The notes: generated by a model from the letters alone, not told the origin. 64,000 nucleotides of DNA from Caldisericota bacterium (GCA_024655965.1 JANLFL010000001.1:340120-404119); one strand, 5' to 3'; counted from the first letter of the stretch, positions 17,378-26,881 are shown. Program-made: numbers and translations.

Positions 17378-18952
17378 TTATTGAACGAGGGGAAGGAATT
17401 CTTCCCGGAAGTTTTCCAGAGCAGATTTCACAGGCATTATTAAGGATTGCCCGAGTGGACAGAGGGATGATTGCCACAGGGATTCGGAGAGTTTCACCAT
17501 TAGATCAAGATCCTCCGCTTTCCCTCGCCTTTCAATAAGCCTCTCCGAGATGCGGAAAAGTTCCTTTGTCCCGGAACGGCATGGTGAGCATTGCCCGCAG
17601 GACTCGTGCCGGAAGAACCTGAGAACCGAATGGAGCACATCGGGGATCGAGGCCCCTTGTCCCATTACCAGAATGGCCCCCGACCCTAAGACAGCTTTGT
17701 ACTGCTTCAAGTTATCGAAATCCATGCGTACGTTTAAGAGGGACTCGGGAAGGAAAACCCCTGCTGCGCCACCCACCAAAACTCCCTTGAGTTTCTTTCC
17801 TCCTTTTATCCCCCCTCCATATCCGAAGATAATTTCGTAAAGGGTTGTTCCCATTTCTACCTCAATCAAGCCGGGGAAGTTCACATCGCCCAAAATTGTG
17901 TAAACTTTTGTGCCCGGGCAGGACTCGGTCCCCAGAGTTTTGAACCAATCCGCCCCATTTTTTACAATTGGGGGGATGTTCGCCAGGGTTTCCACGTTAT
18001 TGATCACGGTGGGGCTTCCGAATAATCCTACAACCGTGGGATAAGGAGGTTTAATCCGGGGATTCCCTCTTTTCCCTTCAAGAGATTCCATGAGCGCGGT
18101 TTCCTCACCACAGACATAAGCCCCTGCTCCCTCCTTGATCTCCAAATCAAAGGAAAAACCGCTTCCAAGGATATTCTCTCCTAAAAGCCCATACTTGCGG
18201 GCATCCTCAAGGGCTTTGCGCATCCGGTGGAGGGAGAGGGCATATTCACCCCGAATGTAGATGTAACCCTTCTGTGCCCCCACGGCGTACCCGGCGATGA
18301 TCAATCCTTCAATGAGCTTATGGGGGTCGCCTTCCAGAATCAACCTGTCCTTGAAGGTCCCGGGTTCCCCCTCGTCGGCGTTGCAGATGATGAACTTTCT
18401 CTCACCCGGAGCTTTTCTCGCTCCCTCCCATTTCAATCCCGTGGGAAAACCCGCTCCTCCTCTTCCCCTCAAACCGGATTTTTTAACCTCGGCTATGATC
18501 TCCTCCGGGGATTTGGAAAGGGCTTTTTCCAGAGCGACGTATCCATCGCGGGCCAGGTATTCCTCGATCTTCTCCGGATCAATGATTCCCGAATTCTCAA
18601 GAACTACCCTTTTCTGTTCCCTCATTGGCCCTATCAGTTCGCGCTTGATTTCCCTTGTAACCTCCTCCTTGATGAGGAGTTCCTTCAATGGTCTTCCTTT
18701 AAGCAGGTGCTCCTCCACGATCCGGGGGCAGTGCTCGGGTTTCACTCCGCCATAGAAAACCCTTTCGGGGTAGACAGCGATCACCACCCCTTTTCCCGAG
18801 ATCCCGAGGGTCCCGGTCTCAAGGACTTTTACTTCCTCCGAGAGTCCCTTTAAGGAGATCTCTTCCTTGAGCCTTCTCAGGACTTCCCAGGCTCCGGAGG
18901 CCACGCTCTCAATATCGATGGAAACAAGGACATGGCTTCGGGCTATTCTCAT
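17378..18952 (-). CDS. NuoF/HydB-like FMN/NADH-binding subunit (N-terminal thioredoxin-fold domain lacking Cys; no C-terminal ferredoxin domain)
   Basis: 524 aa; [42 protein letters not shown]...SLCPLGQS. Confidence 0.92.
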   Translation of the reverse strand: MRIARSHVLVSIDIESVASGAWEVLRRLKEEISLKGLSEEVKVLETGTLGISGKGVVIAVYPERVFYGGVKPEHCPRIVEEHLLKGRPLKELLIKEEVTREIKRELIGPMREQKRVVLENSGIIDPEKIEEYLARDGYVALEKALSKSPEEIIAEVKKSGLRGRGGAGFPTGLKWEGARKAPGERKFIICNADEGEPGTFKDRLILEGDPHKLIEGLIIAGYAVGAQKGYIYIRGEYALSLHRMRKALEDARKYGLLGENILGSGFSFDLEIKEGAGAYVCGEETALMESLEGKRGNPRIKPPYPTVVGLFGSPTVINNVETLANIPPIVKNGADWFKTLGTESCPGTKVYTILGDVNFPGLIEVEMGTTLYEIIFGYGGGIKGGKKLKGVLVGGAAGVFLPESLLNVRMDFDNLKQYKAVLGSGAILVMGQGASIPDVLHSVLRFFRHESCGQCSPCRSGTKELFRISERLIERRGKAEDLDLMVKLSESLWQSSLCPLGQSLIMPVKSALENFREEFLPLVQ

Positions 18953-19407
18953 TTTTCCCTCCGAAGGTCGTTAATCAAAGAGCGCACCTTCTCCGGGGTC
19001 AGGTTCCCGTAAACCTCCTCGTTGACCATCAGGGCGGGGGCAACACCGCAAACCCCAAGGCAGGAGGAGAGTTCAAGGGTGAACAGGCCATCAGGAGTGG
19101 TCTGGCCCACTTCAATTCGAAGAAGATCCTTCAGCGCATCAACCAGCGATCCCGATCCCATTAGATGACAGGGAGGAGATTCGCAAACCCTGATGATATA
19201 TTTTCCCCTGGGCTTCAGGCTGAACATGGAATAGAAGGTAGCCACGCTAATTACGAAGCTCAGAGGAAGCGACAGGTAGCTTGATACCAGTTTTAAGTCA
19301 TCCTCCTCAAGGTAGTTCTGAGGGTTGCTCCTTTGAAGTGCATGGAGGAGGGATAAAATATTCTCCCTCTTAGGCTCGAACCTCTTGAGGACCCTTATTT
19401 TTTCCAT
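18949..19407 (-). CDS. NuoE/HydC-like [2Fe-2S] subunit
   Basis: 152 aa; VCESPPCHLMGS ... SSCLGVCGVAPALMVNEEVYGNLTPEKV. Confidence 0.92.
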   Translation of the reverse strand: MEKIRVLKRFEPKRENILSLLHALQRSNPQNYLEEDDLKLVSSYLSLPLSFVISVATFYSMFSLKPRGKYIIRVCESPPCHLMGSGSLVDALKDLLRIEVGQTTPDGLFTLELSSCLGVCGVAPALMVNEEVYGNLTPEKVRSLINDLRREK

Positions 19408-19460
19408 AGACCTTTCCCCTCCAAAATTTCTCTGATCTTCTTTCCTCGCCTTTCTATGTT

Positions 19461-22400
19461 TTAGCCCCCAAGGGGAACCTTGACTTTCTCCTCCTCAGGT
19501 TCCCCTATTACCACTTCTTTACCGCGATCACACTTCAGGCACCTCTTTGATTCCTCGGAAGCTTCCTCAAGCTTTAAGCCCTTGTTGACCTCCAGGAAGG
19601 ATTTGATCCTCTCTTCCACACTGGCCAAGGCGGGGGTCTTGCGGGGAATCACTTTGAGGTACTCATCTTCGTTGAAGGAGGTCTCCACGACCTCCCTTCT
19701 GGGGAAGGGGAACTTGCCATCGTAACCGAAGAACCGGTCGATGGACTGTGCTGCCTTCCTCCCCTGGCCAACCGCTTCCACTACAGTGGCTGGACCGAGG
19801 ACCGCGTCACCACCCGCGAAGACTCCAGGGATATTCGTCTCCAGGGTGTCCTTGTTAACTTTGATCGTCCCGTCTGGATTGGTCTCCAGTTCCCCGGAAA
19901 AGGTGGAAAGTTCTGGCCTCTGGCCAAGGCAGAGGAGAACCAGATCGGTCTCCAGTTCAAATTCCGCTCCCTCCTTGGGGACCGGCCTCCTTCTTCCGCT
20001 ACGGTCGAAGCCCTTGAACTCCATCTGAACGCACTTGACTCGTTCCACCTTCCCCGCTCCGAGAAACTCCACAGGGTTGGCGAGGAAGTAGAATTTGATT
20101 CCCTCCTCCATGGCTTCCTCAACCTCTGCAGGCTGAGCGGGCATTTCCTCTCTGGACCTTCGATAAAGGACGGACACATCGCTCGCCCCCAGCCGGAGGG
20201 CTACCCTTGCGGCATCCATCGCGGTGGAACCACCACCGACAACTGCGACCTTCTTGCCCCTCAAATCCATTCTATTTCCCAGGTTGACCTCGCGGAGGAA
20301 ATCAATTCCTCCGATGATGTTCTCCAGATCCTCTCCCTTCACATTCAGTTTTTCTGAGCGGTGGGCGCCCACGCTCAAGAAGATGGCCTGGAAACCGGAA
20401 TCCTTAAGTTCCTTGACGCTTTGTACCGGGGAGTTCAATTTGAGTTCCACCCCAGAAGAAAGGATCCGGTCAATTTCCCCCTTGAGGACTCCCTTGGGGA
20501 GGCGGTAATCGGGAATCCCAACCTGCATCATTCCTCCTGGCACTGGGAGGGCCTCAAAAACCACGGGCTTATACCCTAATCGGGCAAGGAAATAGGCGCA
20601 AGAGAGCCCTGCGGGGCCCGCTCCCACGATAGCCACCTTGTCCTTCTTCTCTTCAGGTGGAGGGGCAAACTGGACATCGTTCTCCCGTGCCCAGTCCGCA
20701 AAGAGCCTCTTTACCTCCCTGATGGCGATGGGTTCGTCGAACTTTCCCCTCTCGCAGGGTCTTTCGCAGAACGCGGGACAAACCCTGGCGCAGACGCTGG
20801 GGAACGGGTTGTTTTCCATGTGGACAAGATAGGCCTCCTTCATCCTTCCTTCCGTCATGTGGGCAAGGTAGCGAGGGACATCCACGCCAGCGGGGCAGGC
20901 ATTGGTGCAGGGGGCGTAGAAGAGGGAGGCGCAAACCCCAGCCCGGCATTTCTTGTAAAGGACGTGTTCTAAAAATTCCTCCTGGAAATATTTTAGCCCG
21001 GTCAAAACTGGGTTAGGGGCGGTTTGTCCCAAAGCGCACATGGAAGAAGTCTTTATCTCGTTACTCAGTTTCTCAAGCAGGGCCAGGTCCTCCATGGTCC
21101 CATGTCCGCTGGTGATTTTATCCAGGATCCCGTACATCTGTTTTAAACCAACCCTGCACGGGGTGCACTGTCCGCACGATTCGGACATCGTAAATTCCAC
21201 GAAGAACTTCGCCATGTTCACCATGCAGTTGTCCTCGTCCAGGACGATCATCCCCGCGGAACCGATAATTGACCCGGTCTTCTCGATCTCCTTGTAATCC
21301 ACCGGAAGGTTAAGGAACTCGCTGGTGATATAACCACCTGACGGTCCGCCCATCTGGATGGCTTTGAATTTCTTTCCTTTGGGGATTCCCCCTCCGATGT
21401 CGAAAATCACCTCACCCAGGGTCAACCCGAAGGGCACCTCGATCAGACCGGTGTTGTTCACTTTTCCAGAAAGGGCGAAGAGCTTCGTTCCCTTGCTGTT
21501 CTCCGTTCCGATTGAAGCGAACCATTCCCCTCCCCTTAAAATGATGTGGCGGATGTTCGCCAAGGTCTCTACGTTATTCACCAGGGTGGGCTTTCCCCAG
21601 ACCCCTTTTTGGGCTGGGTAAGGGGGCTTAAACCTGGGTGTCCCCCTCTTTCCTTCAATTGAGGAAAGGAGGGCTGTCTCCTCACCCGCCACGAAAGCCC
21701 CTGCACCCATGCGGAGTTCGATGTCGAAATTAAACCCGGTCTCGAAGATGTTCTTTCCCAGGAGTCCGTATTTCCTCGCCTGCTCCAAGGCGATCTCCAG
21801 CCTCTTGATGGCCAGGGGATATTCCGCCCTAATGTAGATGTATCCGTTGTTCGCCCCTATGACATACCCCGCAATGATCATCCCCTCGATGACCGCATGA
21901 GGGTCCCCTTCGAGGATTGCCCGGTCTTTGAAAGCTCCGGGGTCTCCCTCGTCAGCGTTGCAGACGACGTATTTCTCGTCACCCTTGGCCTCCCGGGTGA
22001 ACTTCCACTTCAAACCGGTGGGGAAACCGGCTCCACCCCGTCCGACCAACTTGGACTTGATCAGCTCCTCGATCACCTTCTCGGGGGTCATCTCGGACAT
22101 CACCTGGGCCAATGCCTGGTATCCCCCGTAAGCGATGTACTCTTCAATATTTTCCGGATCGATCCTTCCACAGTTTGCCAGGACGACCTTCTCCTGCTTT
22201 TCAAAGAAAGGGATCCTCTTTTTCTCTTCAACGATCCGTGCGGCTTCAGGCGCAGTCCACAAAAGCCTCTGCACGGGTCTTCCTTTGAGGAAGTGCTCCT
22301 CGACGATCTGAGGGATGTCCTCGTCTTTGAGCTTCACGTAGAAGGAGCCCTCAGGGTAAACGATCATTACTGGTCCCAGCTGGCAGGGCCCCATGCAGCC

Positions 22401-22535
22401 GGTGCCAACTATGCTGACCTCTTCCTGAAGCTGCCTTCTCTCTATTTCCTCCTCAAGCTTTTTCTTGAACTCAAGGCTGCGGGAGGATAGGCAGTTCGCT
22501 CCCGTGCAGATGAGAATATCCAGTCTTTTCCTCAT
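19461..22535 (-). CDS. NuoF-GltD/NfnB-like fusion flavoprotein (putative NAD(P)/ferredoxin transhydrogenase subunit)
   Basis: 1024 aa; N-terminal CTGANC...GTGCMGPC thioredoxin-like [2Fe-2S]; NuoF core [28 protein letters not shown]; then KKCRAGVC...[15 protein letters not shown]...[62 protein letters not shown]. Confidence 0.92.
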   Translation of the reverse strand: MRKRLDILICTGANCLSSRSLEFKKKLEEEIERRQLQEEVSIVGTGCMGPCQLGPVMIVYPEGSFYVKLKDEDIPQIVEEHFLKGRPVQRLLWTAPEAARIVEEKKRIPFFEKQEKVVLANCGRIDPENIEEYIAYGGYQALAQVMSEMTPEKVIEELIKSKLVGRGGAGFPTGLKWKFTREAKGDEKYVVCNADEGDPGAFKDRAILEGDPHAVIEGMIIAGYVIGANNGYIYIRAEYPLAIKRLEIALEQARKYGLLGKNIFETGFNFDIELRMGAGAFVAGEETALLSSIEGKRGTPRFKPPYPAQKGVWGKPTLVNNVETLANIRHIILRGGEWFASIGTENSKGTKLFALSGKVNNTGLIEVPFGLTLGEVIFDIGGGIPKGKKFKAIQMGGPSGGYITSEFLNLPVDYKEIEKTGSIIGSAGMIVLDEDNCMVNMAKFFVEFTMSESCGQCTPCRVGLKQMYGILDKITSGHGTMEDLALLEKLSNEIKTSSMCALGQTAPNPVLTGLKYFQEEFLEHVLYKKCRAGVCASLFYAPCTNACPAGVDVPRYLAHMTEGRMKEAYLVHMENNPFPSVCARVCPAFCERPCERGKFDEPIAIREVKRLFADWARENDVQFAPPPEEKKDKVAIVGAGPAGLSCAYFLARLGYKPVVFEALPVPGGMMQVGIPDYRLPKGVLKGEIDRILSSGVELKLNSPVQSVKELKDSGFQAIFLSVGAHRSEKLNVKGEDLENIIGGIDFLREVNLGNRMDLRGKKVAVVGGGSTAMDAARVALRLGASDVSVLYRRSREEMPAQPAEVEEAMEEGIKFYFLANPVEFLGAGKVERVKCVQMEFKGFDRSGRRRPVPKEGAEFELETDLVLLCLGQRPELSTFSGELETNPDGTIKVNKDTLETNIPGVFAGGDAVLGPATVVEAVGQGRKAAQSIDRFFGYDGKFPFPRREVVETSFNEDEYLKVIPRKTPALASVEERIKSFLEVNKGLKLEEASEESKRCLKCDRGKEVVIGEPEEEKVKVPLGG

Positions 22536-22546
22536 GACCGAGCTCC

Positions 22547-22909
22547 TTATTCCTCGACTTGAACTACATATTCGGAGACCACCACTCCATTCACAATGTG
22601 TTCCGCAACGATCCTCTTAGCAACCTCGGGCGTGACCATCCCGTAAATCACCCTGGGCTTTCCCGGTTCCTCAACCACCACAACCGGCTCCTGGGAAGCG
22701 AGCCCCTTCTCCCCCGTCTGGGTGACGAGCACGTCCGTCAAGTTCCGGTTCTCGATCTCCGCAAGAAAAGCCCGGAGGGTCTCCCTCGCACCTGCGGCGA
22801 TTCCCGAGGTTCCCATTCCAATAATCACCCGGATCCTGGCCTTCCCCTCCCTTAATCCAAGCTCCTGCTGGGCTTTCTCCCTTATTTTTCTCAGCTCCTC
22901 AAGCTTCAT
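22547..22909 (-). CDS. Thioredoxin-like (2Fe-2S)-ferredoxin-family protein (HndB-like) lacking cysteines
   Basis: 120 aa; IRVIIGMGTSGIAAGARETLRAFLAEIENRNLTDVLVTQTGEKGLASQEPVVVVEEPGKPRVIYGMVTPEVAKRIVAEHIVNG. Confidence 0.8.
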   Translation of the reverse strand: MKLEELRKIREKAQQELGLREGKARIRVIIGMGTSGIAAGARETLRAFLAEIENRNLTDVLVTQTGEKGLASQEPVVVVEEPGKPRVIYGMVTPEVAKRIVAEHIVNGVVVSEYVVQVEE

Positions 22910-22932
22910 TTTCCATCCTCCAGATTGGTTTT

Positions 22933-23442
22933 TTATTTTTCCTCAGAGGACGACTCCCTCTCCCTGATTTCCTTTATCACGTTGACCACCTTGAGAGGAG
23001 TCAGTCGTCCAAAAATTTCCTCATTGACCATCATGGTTGGAGCCAAGCCGCAGGCTCCGAAGCAGCGAGCGGTGGAGAGTGTGAAGAGCCTGTCCTCAGT
23101 GGTTTCCCCCACTTCGATCTTCAACTCCTTGGACAGGGCTTTGAGAACATCCGCCGCCCCTTTCACGTGGCAGGCAGTGCCCAGGCAGAGGTTAACCACG
23201 TATTTTCCAACCGGTTGGGTTCGGAAAAAGTGATAGAAAGTGATCACCCCCAGGATGAGCGAAGGGGGAACATGGAGTTCCTGGGAGATAAAATATTGCA
23301 CTTCCCTGGGAAGATAACCGAACAATGATTGGGCTTTATAGAGGACTGTAAGAAGGGCACCTTTGGAGTTCTTGTGTTCCTGTATGAATTCCCTCAGTTC
23401 CTGGTACTGCTCGTTCTCAGGAATTACAATTTGCTCGTTCAT
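22933..23442 (-). CDS. NuoE/HydC-like [2Fe-2S] subunit (second copy)
   Basis: 169 aa; LCLGTACHVKGA ... STARCFGACGLAPTMMVNEEIFGRLTP. Confidence 0.92.
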   Translation of the reverse strand: MNEQIVIPENEQYQELREFIQEHKNSKGALLTVLYKAQSLFGYLPREVQYFISQELHVPPSLILGVITFYHFFRTQPVGKYVVNLCLGTACHVKGAADVLKALSKELKIEVGETTEDRLFTLSTARCFGACGLAPTMMVNEEIFGRLTPLKVVNVIKEIRERESSSEEK

Positions 23443-23475
23443 TAGTTCCTCCTGTTTAGTTGAGGGCTAAAAAAT

Positions 23476-23493
23476 TTGCCAATATTTTAGCAA
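23476..23493. promoter_or_regulatory. Inverted repeat resembling a Rex-type operator
   Basis: TTGCCAATATTTTAGCAA (reverse strand TTGCTAAAATATTGGCAA); arms extend to ATTTGC-N10-GCAAAT; lies between promoter and start of the soluble hydrogenase operon. Confidence 0.5.
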
Positions 23494-23510
23494 ATATTTT
23501 ACTAAGGGAT

Positions 23511-23539
23511 ACTTTATTTAAAAGCCTCGCTTAATTCAA
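23511..23539 (-). promoter_or_regulatory. Sigma70-type promoter of the soluble hydrogenase operon
   Basis: Reverse strand TTGAAT-N17-TAAAGT, about 70-100 nt upstream of the start at 23442. Confidence 0.55.
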
Positions 23540-23559
23540 GGTAAAATTTATAAAAAATT

Positions 23560-24114
23560 TTAATTTCCTGATTTCCCCTCCAATCCTTTGATTCCATCAT
23601 CAATGTATTTCTTCAAGAATCGAATCACCTCGGGATGAGAGAGGGGGACCTCGCCCAGCATTTCCCTGATTTCCCTTGTGTCCAGGGAGAAAGTGCGGCC
23701 CTCCTTGCTGTATGAAAAAACGATATCCGCTTTTCCCGAAGCGTAAATTAAAGCCAAAGCGGTTCCCCTCAAATCTCCCAGGGGTGGAAGGTCGATGTGG
23801 CTCTTCGGGAAGGTTGCCTGAACCCTCGTTCCCTTTCCCGGCTGGGATTCGATCCGGAAAGAACCCCCGGTTAAGGAAACTGTTTGTTTGAGAAGGGGAA
23901 TCCCCAACCCCACCTTCTTCCCCGACTTGGTAGTGAAAAATGGATCCTCCACCGCCCTGAGGGTCTCCTCATCCATCCCCCTGCCATTGTCGGAAACTTT
24001 GATGGAAAGGCTGTCATCTTCGGTTCTTTCCTCAATCTCCACGGAGATTAGGGTGGCCCCCGCACTGAGGGAATTCTGGACTATGTCCAGGACGTGGAGG
24101 AGAAGTTCGTCCAC
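23560..24114 (-). CDS. Stand-alone HATPase_c (GHKL) ATPase, histidine kinase-like
   Basis: 184 aa; DIVQNSLSAGATLISVEIEE, VSDNGRGMDEETL, GLGIPLLKQTVSLTGGSFRIESQPGKGTRVQATFP; no HisKA. Confidence 0.82.
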   Translation of the reverse strand: MDELLLHVLDIVQNSLSAGATLISVEIEERTEDDSLSIKVSDNGRGMDEETLRAVEDPFFTTKSGKKVGLGIPLLKQTVSLTGGSFRIESQPGKGTRVQATFPKSHIDLPPLGDLRGTALALIYASGKADIVFSYSKEGRTFSLDTREIREMLGEVPLSHPEVIRFLKKYIDDGIKGLEGKSGN

Positions 24115-24116
24115 CT

Positions 24117-24866
24117 TCAGTCTTCCCCCCTTTCAATCCGGATAATCCCTCTTCCCCTTTCCCCTTTCAGGGCCAAAGCGAATTCCTCGAGGGTGGGCTC
24201 TTCCATTTTGAAAACCGTCAAGCTCCGGCCGATTTCCTTCAGGTAGTGGGCGTCGGAAAAACAAACCAGGGGAAATCCCGTAAACTCCATCGCTGAATGA
24301 TCCTTCCTGAAAAAGGAAGGGGTGACCTCCAGGGCTGGGAAGGGAATTTGGCGGGGGATAAACCCCAATTGCCCCAGGATGCTGAAGTGGTCAGCGTCCA
24401 CATGAGCGGGAATCACCAGCCCCCCCAGGGATCCGCCAAGTTCAAAAAGATCCTCAACCGAGGCCCGGATGGAATGTAAGAGGAGCTTCCTTTCAATGAA
24501 GACCACGTTGTCCTCCTCGTCAACCGCCACCTGGTCCCCGAAATGCTCCGGGTCGTTGTCGATCTCGGGAAGACGATTGTAAACTTCCTCCCCGAAGAGC
24601 TTGAAGCGGGGGAGGTCATCGAAGTAGACCAGAAAATGGGCTTCCTCTTCGGTCTGGACTTCCATTCCGTAAAAGAAGGGGAAATTACCTCTCAAAGCGA
24701 TTTTCCCGAAGGTGATGCTGTTCCAGTAGGAATTGTGATCTGTCACGGCCATTAAATTGATCCCCTTCTCCAGGCCGATCTGAAAAATTGCGGAGGGGGA
24801 CATCTCCAGGCTCCCGCAGGGGGAAAGGGCAGAATGAAGGTGAAGATCAGCCCGAAAGACTCTCAC
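24117..24866 (-). CDS. PHP-domain metal-dependent phosphoesterase
   Basis: 249 aa; FRADLHLHSALSPCGSLEMSP, AVTDHNSYWNS, VIPAHVDAD, FSDAHYLKEIG. Confidence 0.85.
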   Translation of the reverse strand: MRVFRADLHLHSALSPCGSLEMSPSAIFQIGLEKGINLMAVTDHNSYWNSITFGKIALRGNFPFFYGMEVQTEEEAHFLVYFDDLPRFKLFGEEVYNRLPEIDNDPEHFGDQVAVDEEDNVVFIERKLLLHSIRASVEDLFELGGSLGGLVIPAHVDADHFSILGQLGFIPRQIPFPALEVTPSFFRKDHSAMEFTGFPLVCFSDAHYLKEIGRSLTVFKMEEPTLEEFALALKGERGRGIIRIERGED

Positions 24867-25197
24867 CTTGAAGGAGCTTGAAAATTTTCCCGCTCAGGGT
24901 GAAAGAATCATCGGAACTGCCGAGAAGCCAGATCCCCTCTTCCTCCGCTTTTTGCCTCACATCCTCATCCGGTACCAAGCCCTGGGAAATTATGATCGCC
25001 GGGATATCCTTTAACGAGGCAACCCCCACGATGTTGATGTGCCTCTGCACGGTTATCCAGATAGAATTGGAAGGGGCGGAGCCGATAACCAGGGAAAGGA
25101 GGTCCCCGGTGTATCCAGCCTCGAAGGAATCTCCCTTTCCCGGGGCGAATACTTTTAAATTTAAGGTTTTAATCAAATCCTCAATCCCAGCCATCAA
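24847..25197 (-). CDS. DRTGG-like domain protein
   Basis: 116 aa; SFEAGYTGDLLSLVIGSAPSNSIWITVQRHINIVGVASLKDIPAIIISQGLVPDEDV; paralogous to 26878..27249. Confidence 0.72.
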   Translation of the reverse strand: MMAGIEDLIKTLNLKVFAPGKGDSFEAGYTGDLLSLVIGSAPSNSIWITVQRHINIVGVASLKDIPAIIISQGLVPDEDVRQKAEEEGIWLLGSSDDSFTLSGKIFKLLQGESLSG

Positions 25198-25209
25198 AAC
25201 ACCCCCTTT

Positions 25210-26454
25210 TCACATTTTTTCCCCCGCTTGTCTTTCCTCTTTACCCAGGAAAACGCAGTCCTCGAGGGAGGCTTCTCCCCTGGCCACATCCTCAGCAAGG
25301 GCTCGACAGGTTGGCGCTCCGCAGGAACCGCAGTCTATCTTGGGGAGCCTCTCATAAATTTTATCAATCATCCTTAAAAGTTTTGCCGCCGCCTCCACGC
25401 TTTCCGAAAGGTAGTACTGGGGCCTTGGGTGAATGGGCAAGGTAAGGTATAAAAAATCCTCCATGTCCTTCCGGGACAGGGAAGGAACGATGTTTGTCCT
25501 CTTTTTTTCCTCCTGCTCAAGGCGGTAGAGGTTCAAAAAGGAATCCCTCTCCGGAAGGAGTATTCCCCCAACGCAGCCGTTGGGACATGAACGGGCTTCA
25601 ATCAGGTCGAGGGGTGGGGATTTTTCCATTTCCAGTTCCTTGAGGAACCGGACCACGTTAGTGATCCCGTCGATGGCCATCACCCTTAAAGGCGCCAGGA
25701 ATTCCTTCTCTCCCCCGATCCTCCCTATTGCAACTCCGCTCGGCCCCGAAAGGTAGACTTTCCCGGACCCCGACCCCGCAACTCTAAAAAGCTCCTGGTA
25801 AATCAAATTGGTGGCAATTACCCCGTCATAGGGGGACCTTTCGATTCCCTGGGGGTTCCTCACCGCGGTGACCTTCGCCGGGCAGGGTGCCAGATAAAAG
25901 AGCCCGGAATTTGGAGGGAGGCTCCTTTTGATCGTGGAGCCCAGGATGTCCCTGGGGGTGTTGAGGGGAGAGAGATGAGGAAGAAGGTCGGGAAATTTCA
26001 CCTGGACAAGTCGGATCACGGCCGGACAGGCGATGGAAATCAGCGGTTTTTTCACATTCCCCCTGGTGAGGATCCTGCGGGTCTCCTCCAGGTAGGCCTC
26101 CTCCCCGATTCCCTCCTCGTAAATTTCCTGAAATCCCAGGGCGAAGATCCGGCTCATCACCTCAGAGGTGCTCAGCCCGAGAAAATCGAGGGAGAGGAAA
26201 GCGGGAGGGATCACCAGCACCCGGTACTGGAAATGATTGAGGATGGAAAGGTCGTCAGCTAAAACCTCGTTTGCTCCCCATGGGCAGAAGCGCACGCAAT
26301 CCCCGCAATCGATGCATTTCAGATCCTTGATGTGAGCGAGCCGATTTCTCACCCTGATGGCTTCCGTGGGACAATTTCTCAAACAGTGGGTGCACCCCTT
26401 GCAGACATCCTCCTTGATCCTTAAAGAATGGAAGTAAAGGTTAAAGGACGGCAT
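25210..26454 (-). CDS. [FeFe]-hydrogenase-like (H-cluster-like domain) iron-sulfur protein, putative sensory type
   Basis: 414 aa; two [4Fe-4S] (CKGCTHCLRNCP, CIDCGDCVRFCP), H-cluster-like motifs ISIACPAV / LAPCPAK / ARSCPNGCVGG, C-terminal CGSCGAPTCRALAEDVARGEASLEDC. Confidence 0.85.
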   Translation of the reverse strand: MPSFNLYFHSLRIKEDVCKGCTHCLRNCPTEAIRVRNRLAHIKDLKCIDCGDCVRFCPWGANEVLADDLSILNHFQYRVLVIPPAFLSLDFLGLSTSEVMSRIFALGFQEIYEEGIGEEAYLEETRRILTRGNVKKPLISIACPAVIRLVQVKFPDLLPHLSPLNTPRDILGSTIKRSLPPNSGLFYLAPCPAKVTAVRNPQGIERSPYDGVIATNLIYQELFRVAGSGSGKVYLSGPSGVAIGRIGGEKEFLAPLRVMAIDGITNVVRFLKELEMEKSPPLDLIEARSCPNGCVGGILLPERDSFLNLYRLEQEEKKRTNIVPSLSRKDMEDFLYLTLPIHPRPQYYLSESVEAAAKLLRMIDKIYERLPKIDCGSCGAPTCRALAEDVARGEASLEDCVFLGKEERQAGEKM

Positions 26455-26881
26455 TGGGAATGTCTATTTCGAAGGTGACCTTCGTTCCTTTTCCGGGAAT
26501 GCTCTCGATGACCAGCCTATCAGCGTTCCTCTTGATGTTGGGGAGTCCCATCCCCGAGCCAAACCCCATTTCCCTGATTTCAGGAGGAGCAGTTGAGTAG
26601 CCTTCCTTCATGGCAAGTTCCACGTCCTCAATCCCCGGACCCCTGTCGATGGCTGTGACCTTTACCATGTGGGGAAAAACCTCAAGGATCAGTTCCCCAT
26701 TCTCCGCGTAAACTATGATGTTCATCTCCGCCTCGTATGAGGCGATGGCCGTCCTTTTTACAACCTGAGAATTCAACCCCATTTTTTTCAAAGCCTCCTT
26801 GATGTCCGAGGAGGCCTCACCCCCGTGTTCAAAGTCCCTTCCCTGAATCTGGTATGTGCGGGTGTATAAAATTTCGTTCAA
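26441..26881 (-). CDS. Anti-sigma-factor-type HATPase (serine kinase-like)
   Basis: 146 aa; YTRTYQIQGRDFEHGGEASSDIKEALKKMGL, AIDRGPGIEDVELAMKEGYSTAPPEIREMGFGSGMGLPNIKRNADRLVIES. Confidence 0.85.
   Translation of the reverse strand: MNEILYTRTYQIQGRDFEHGGEASSDIKEALKKMGLNSQVVKRTAIASYEAEMNIIVYAENGELILEVFPHMVKVTAIDRGPGIEDVELAMKEGYSTAPPEIREMGFGSGMGLPNIKRNADRLVIESIPGKGTKVTFEIDIPNAVL

Noticed and set aside
18227-18853. 208-aa plus-strand ORF opposite the HydB-like gene, plus similar ORFs at 21897..22490 and 10293..10871
   Set aside because: Antisense frames of conserved genes; no independent start context or homology.
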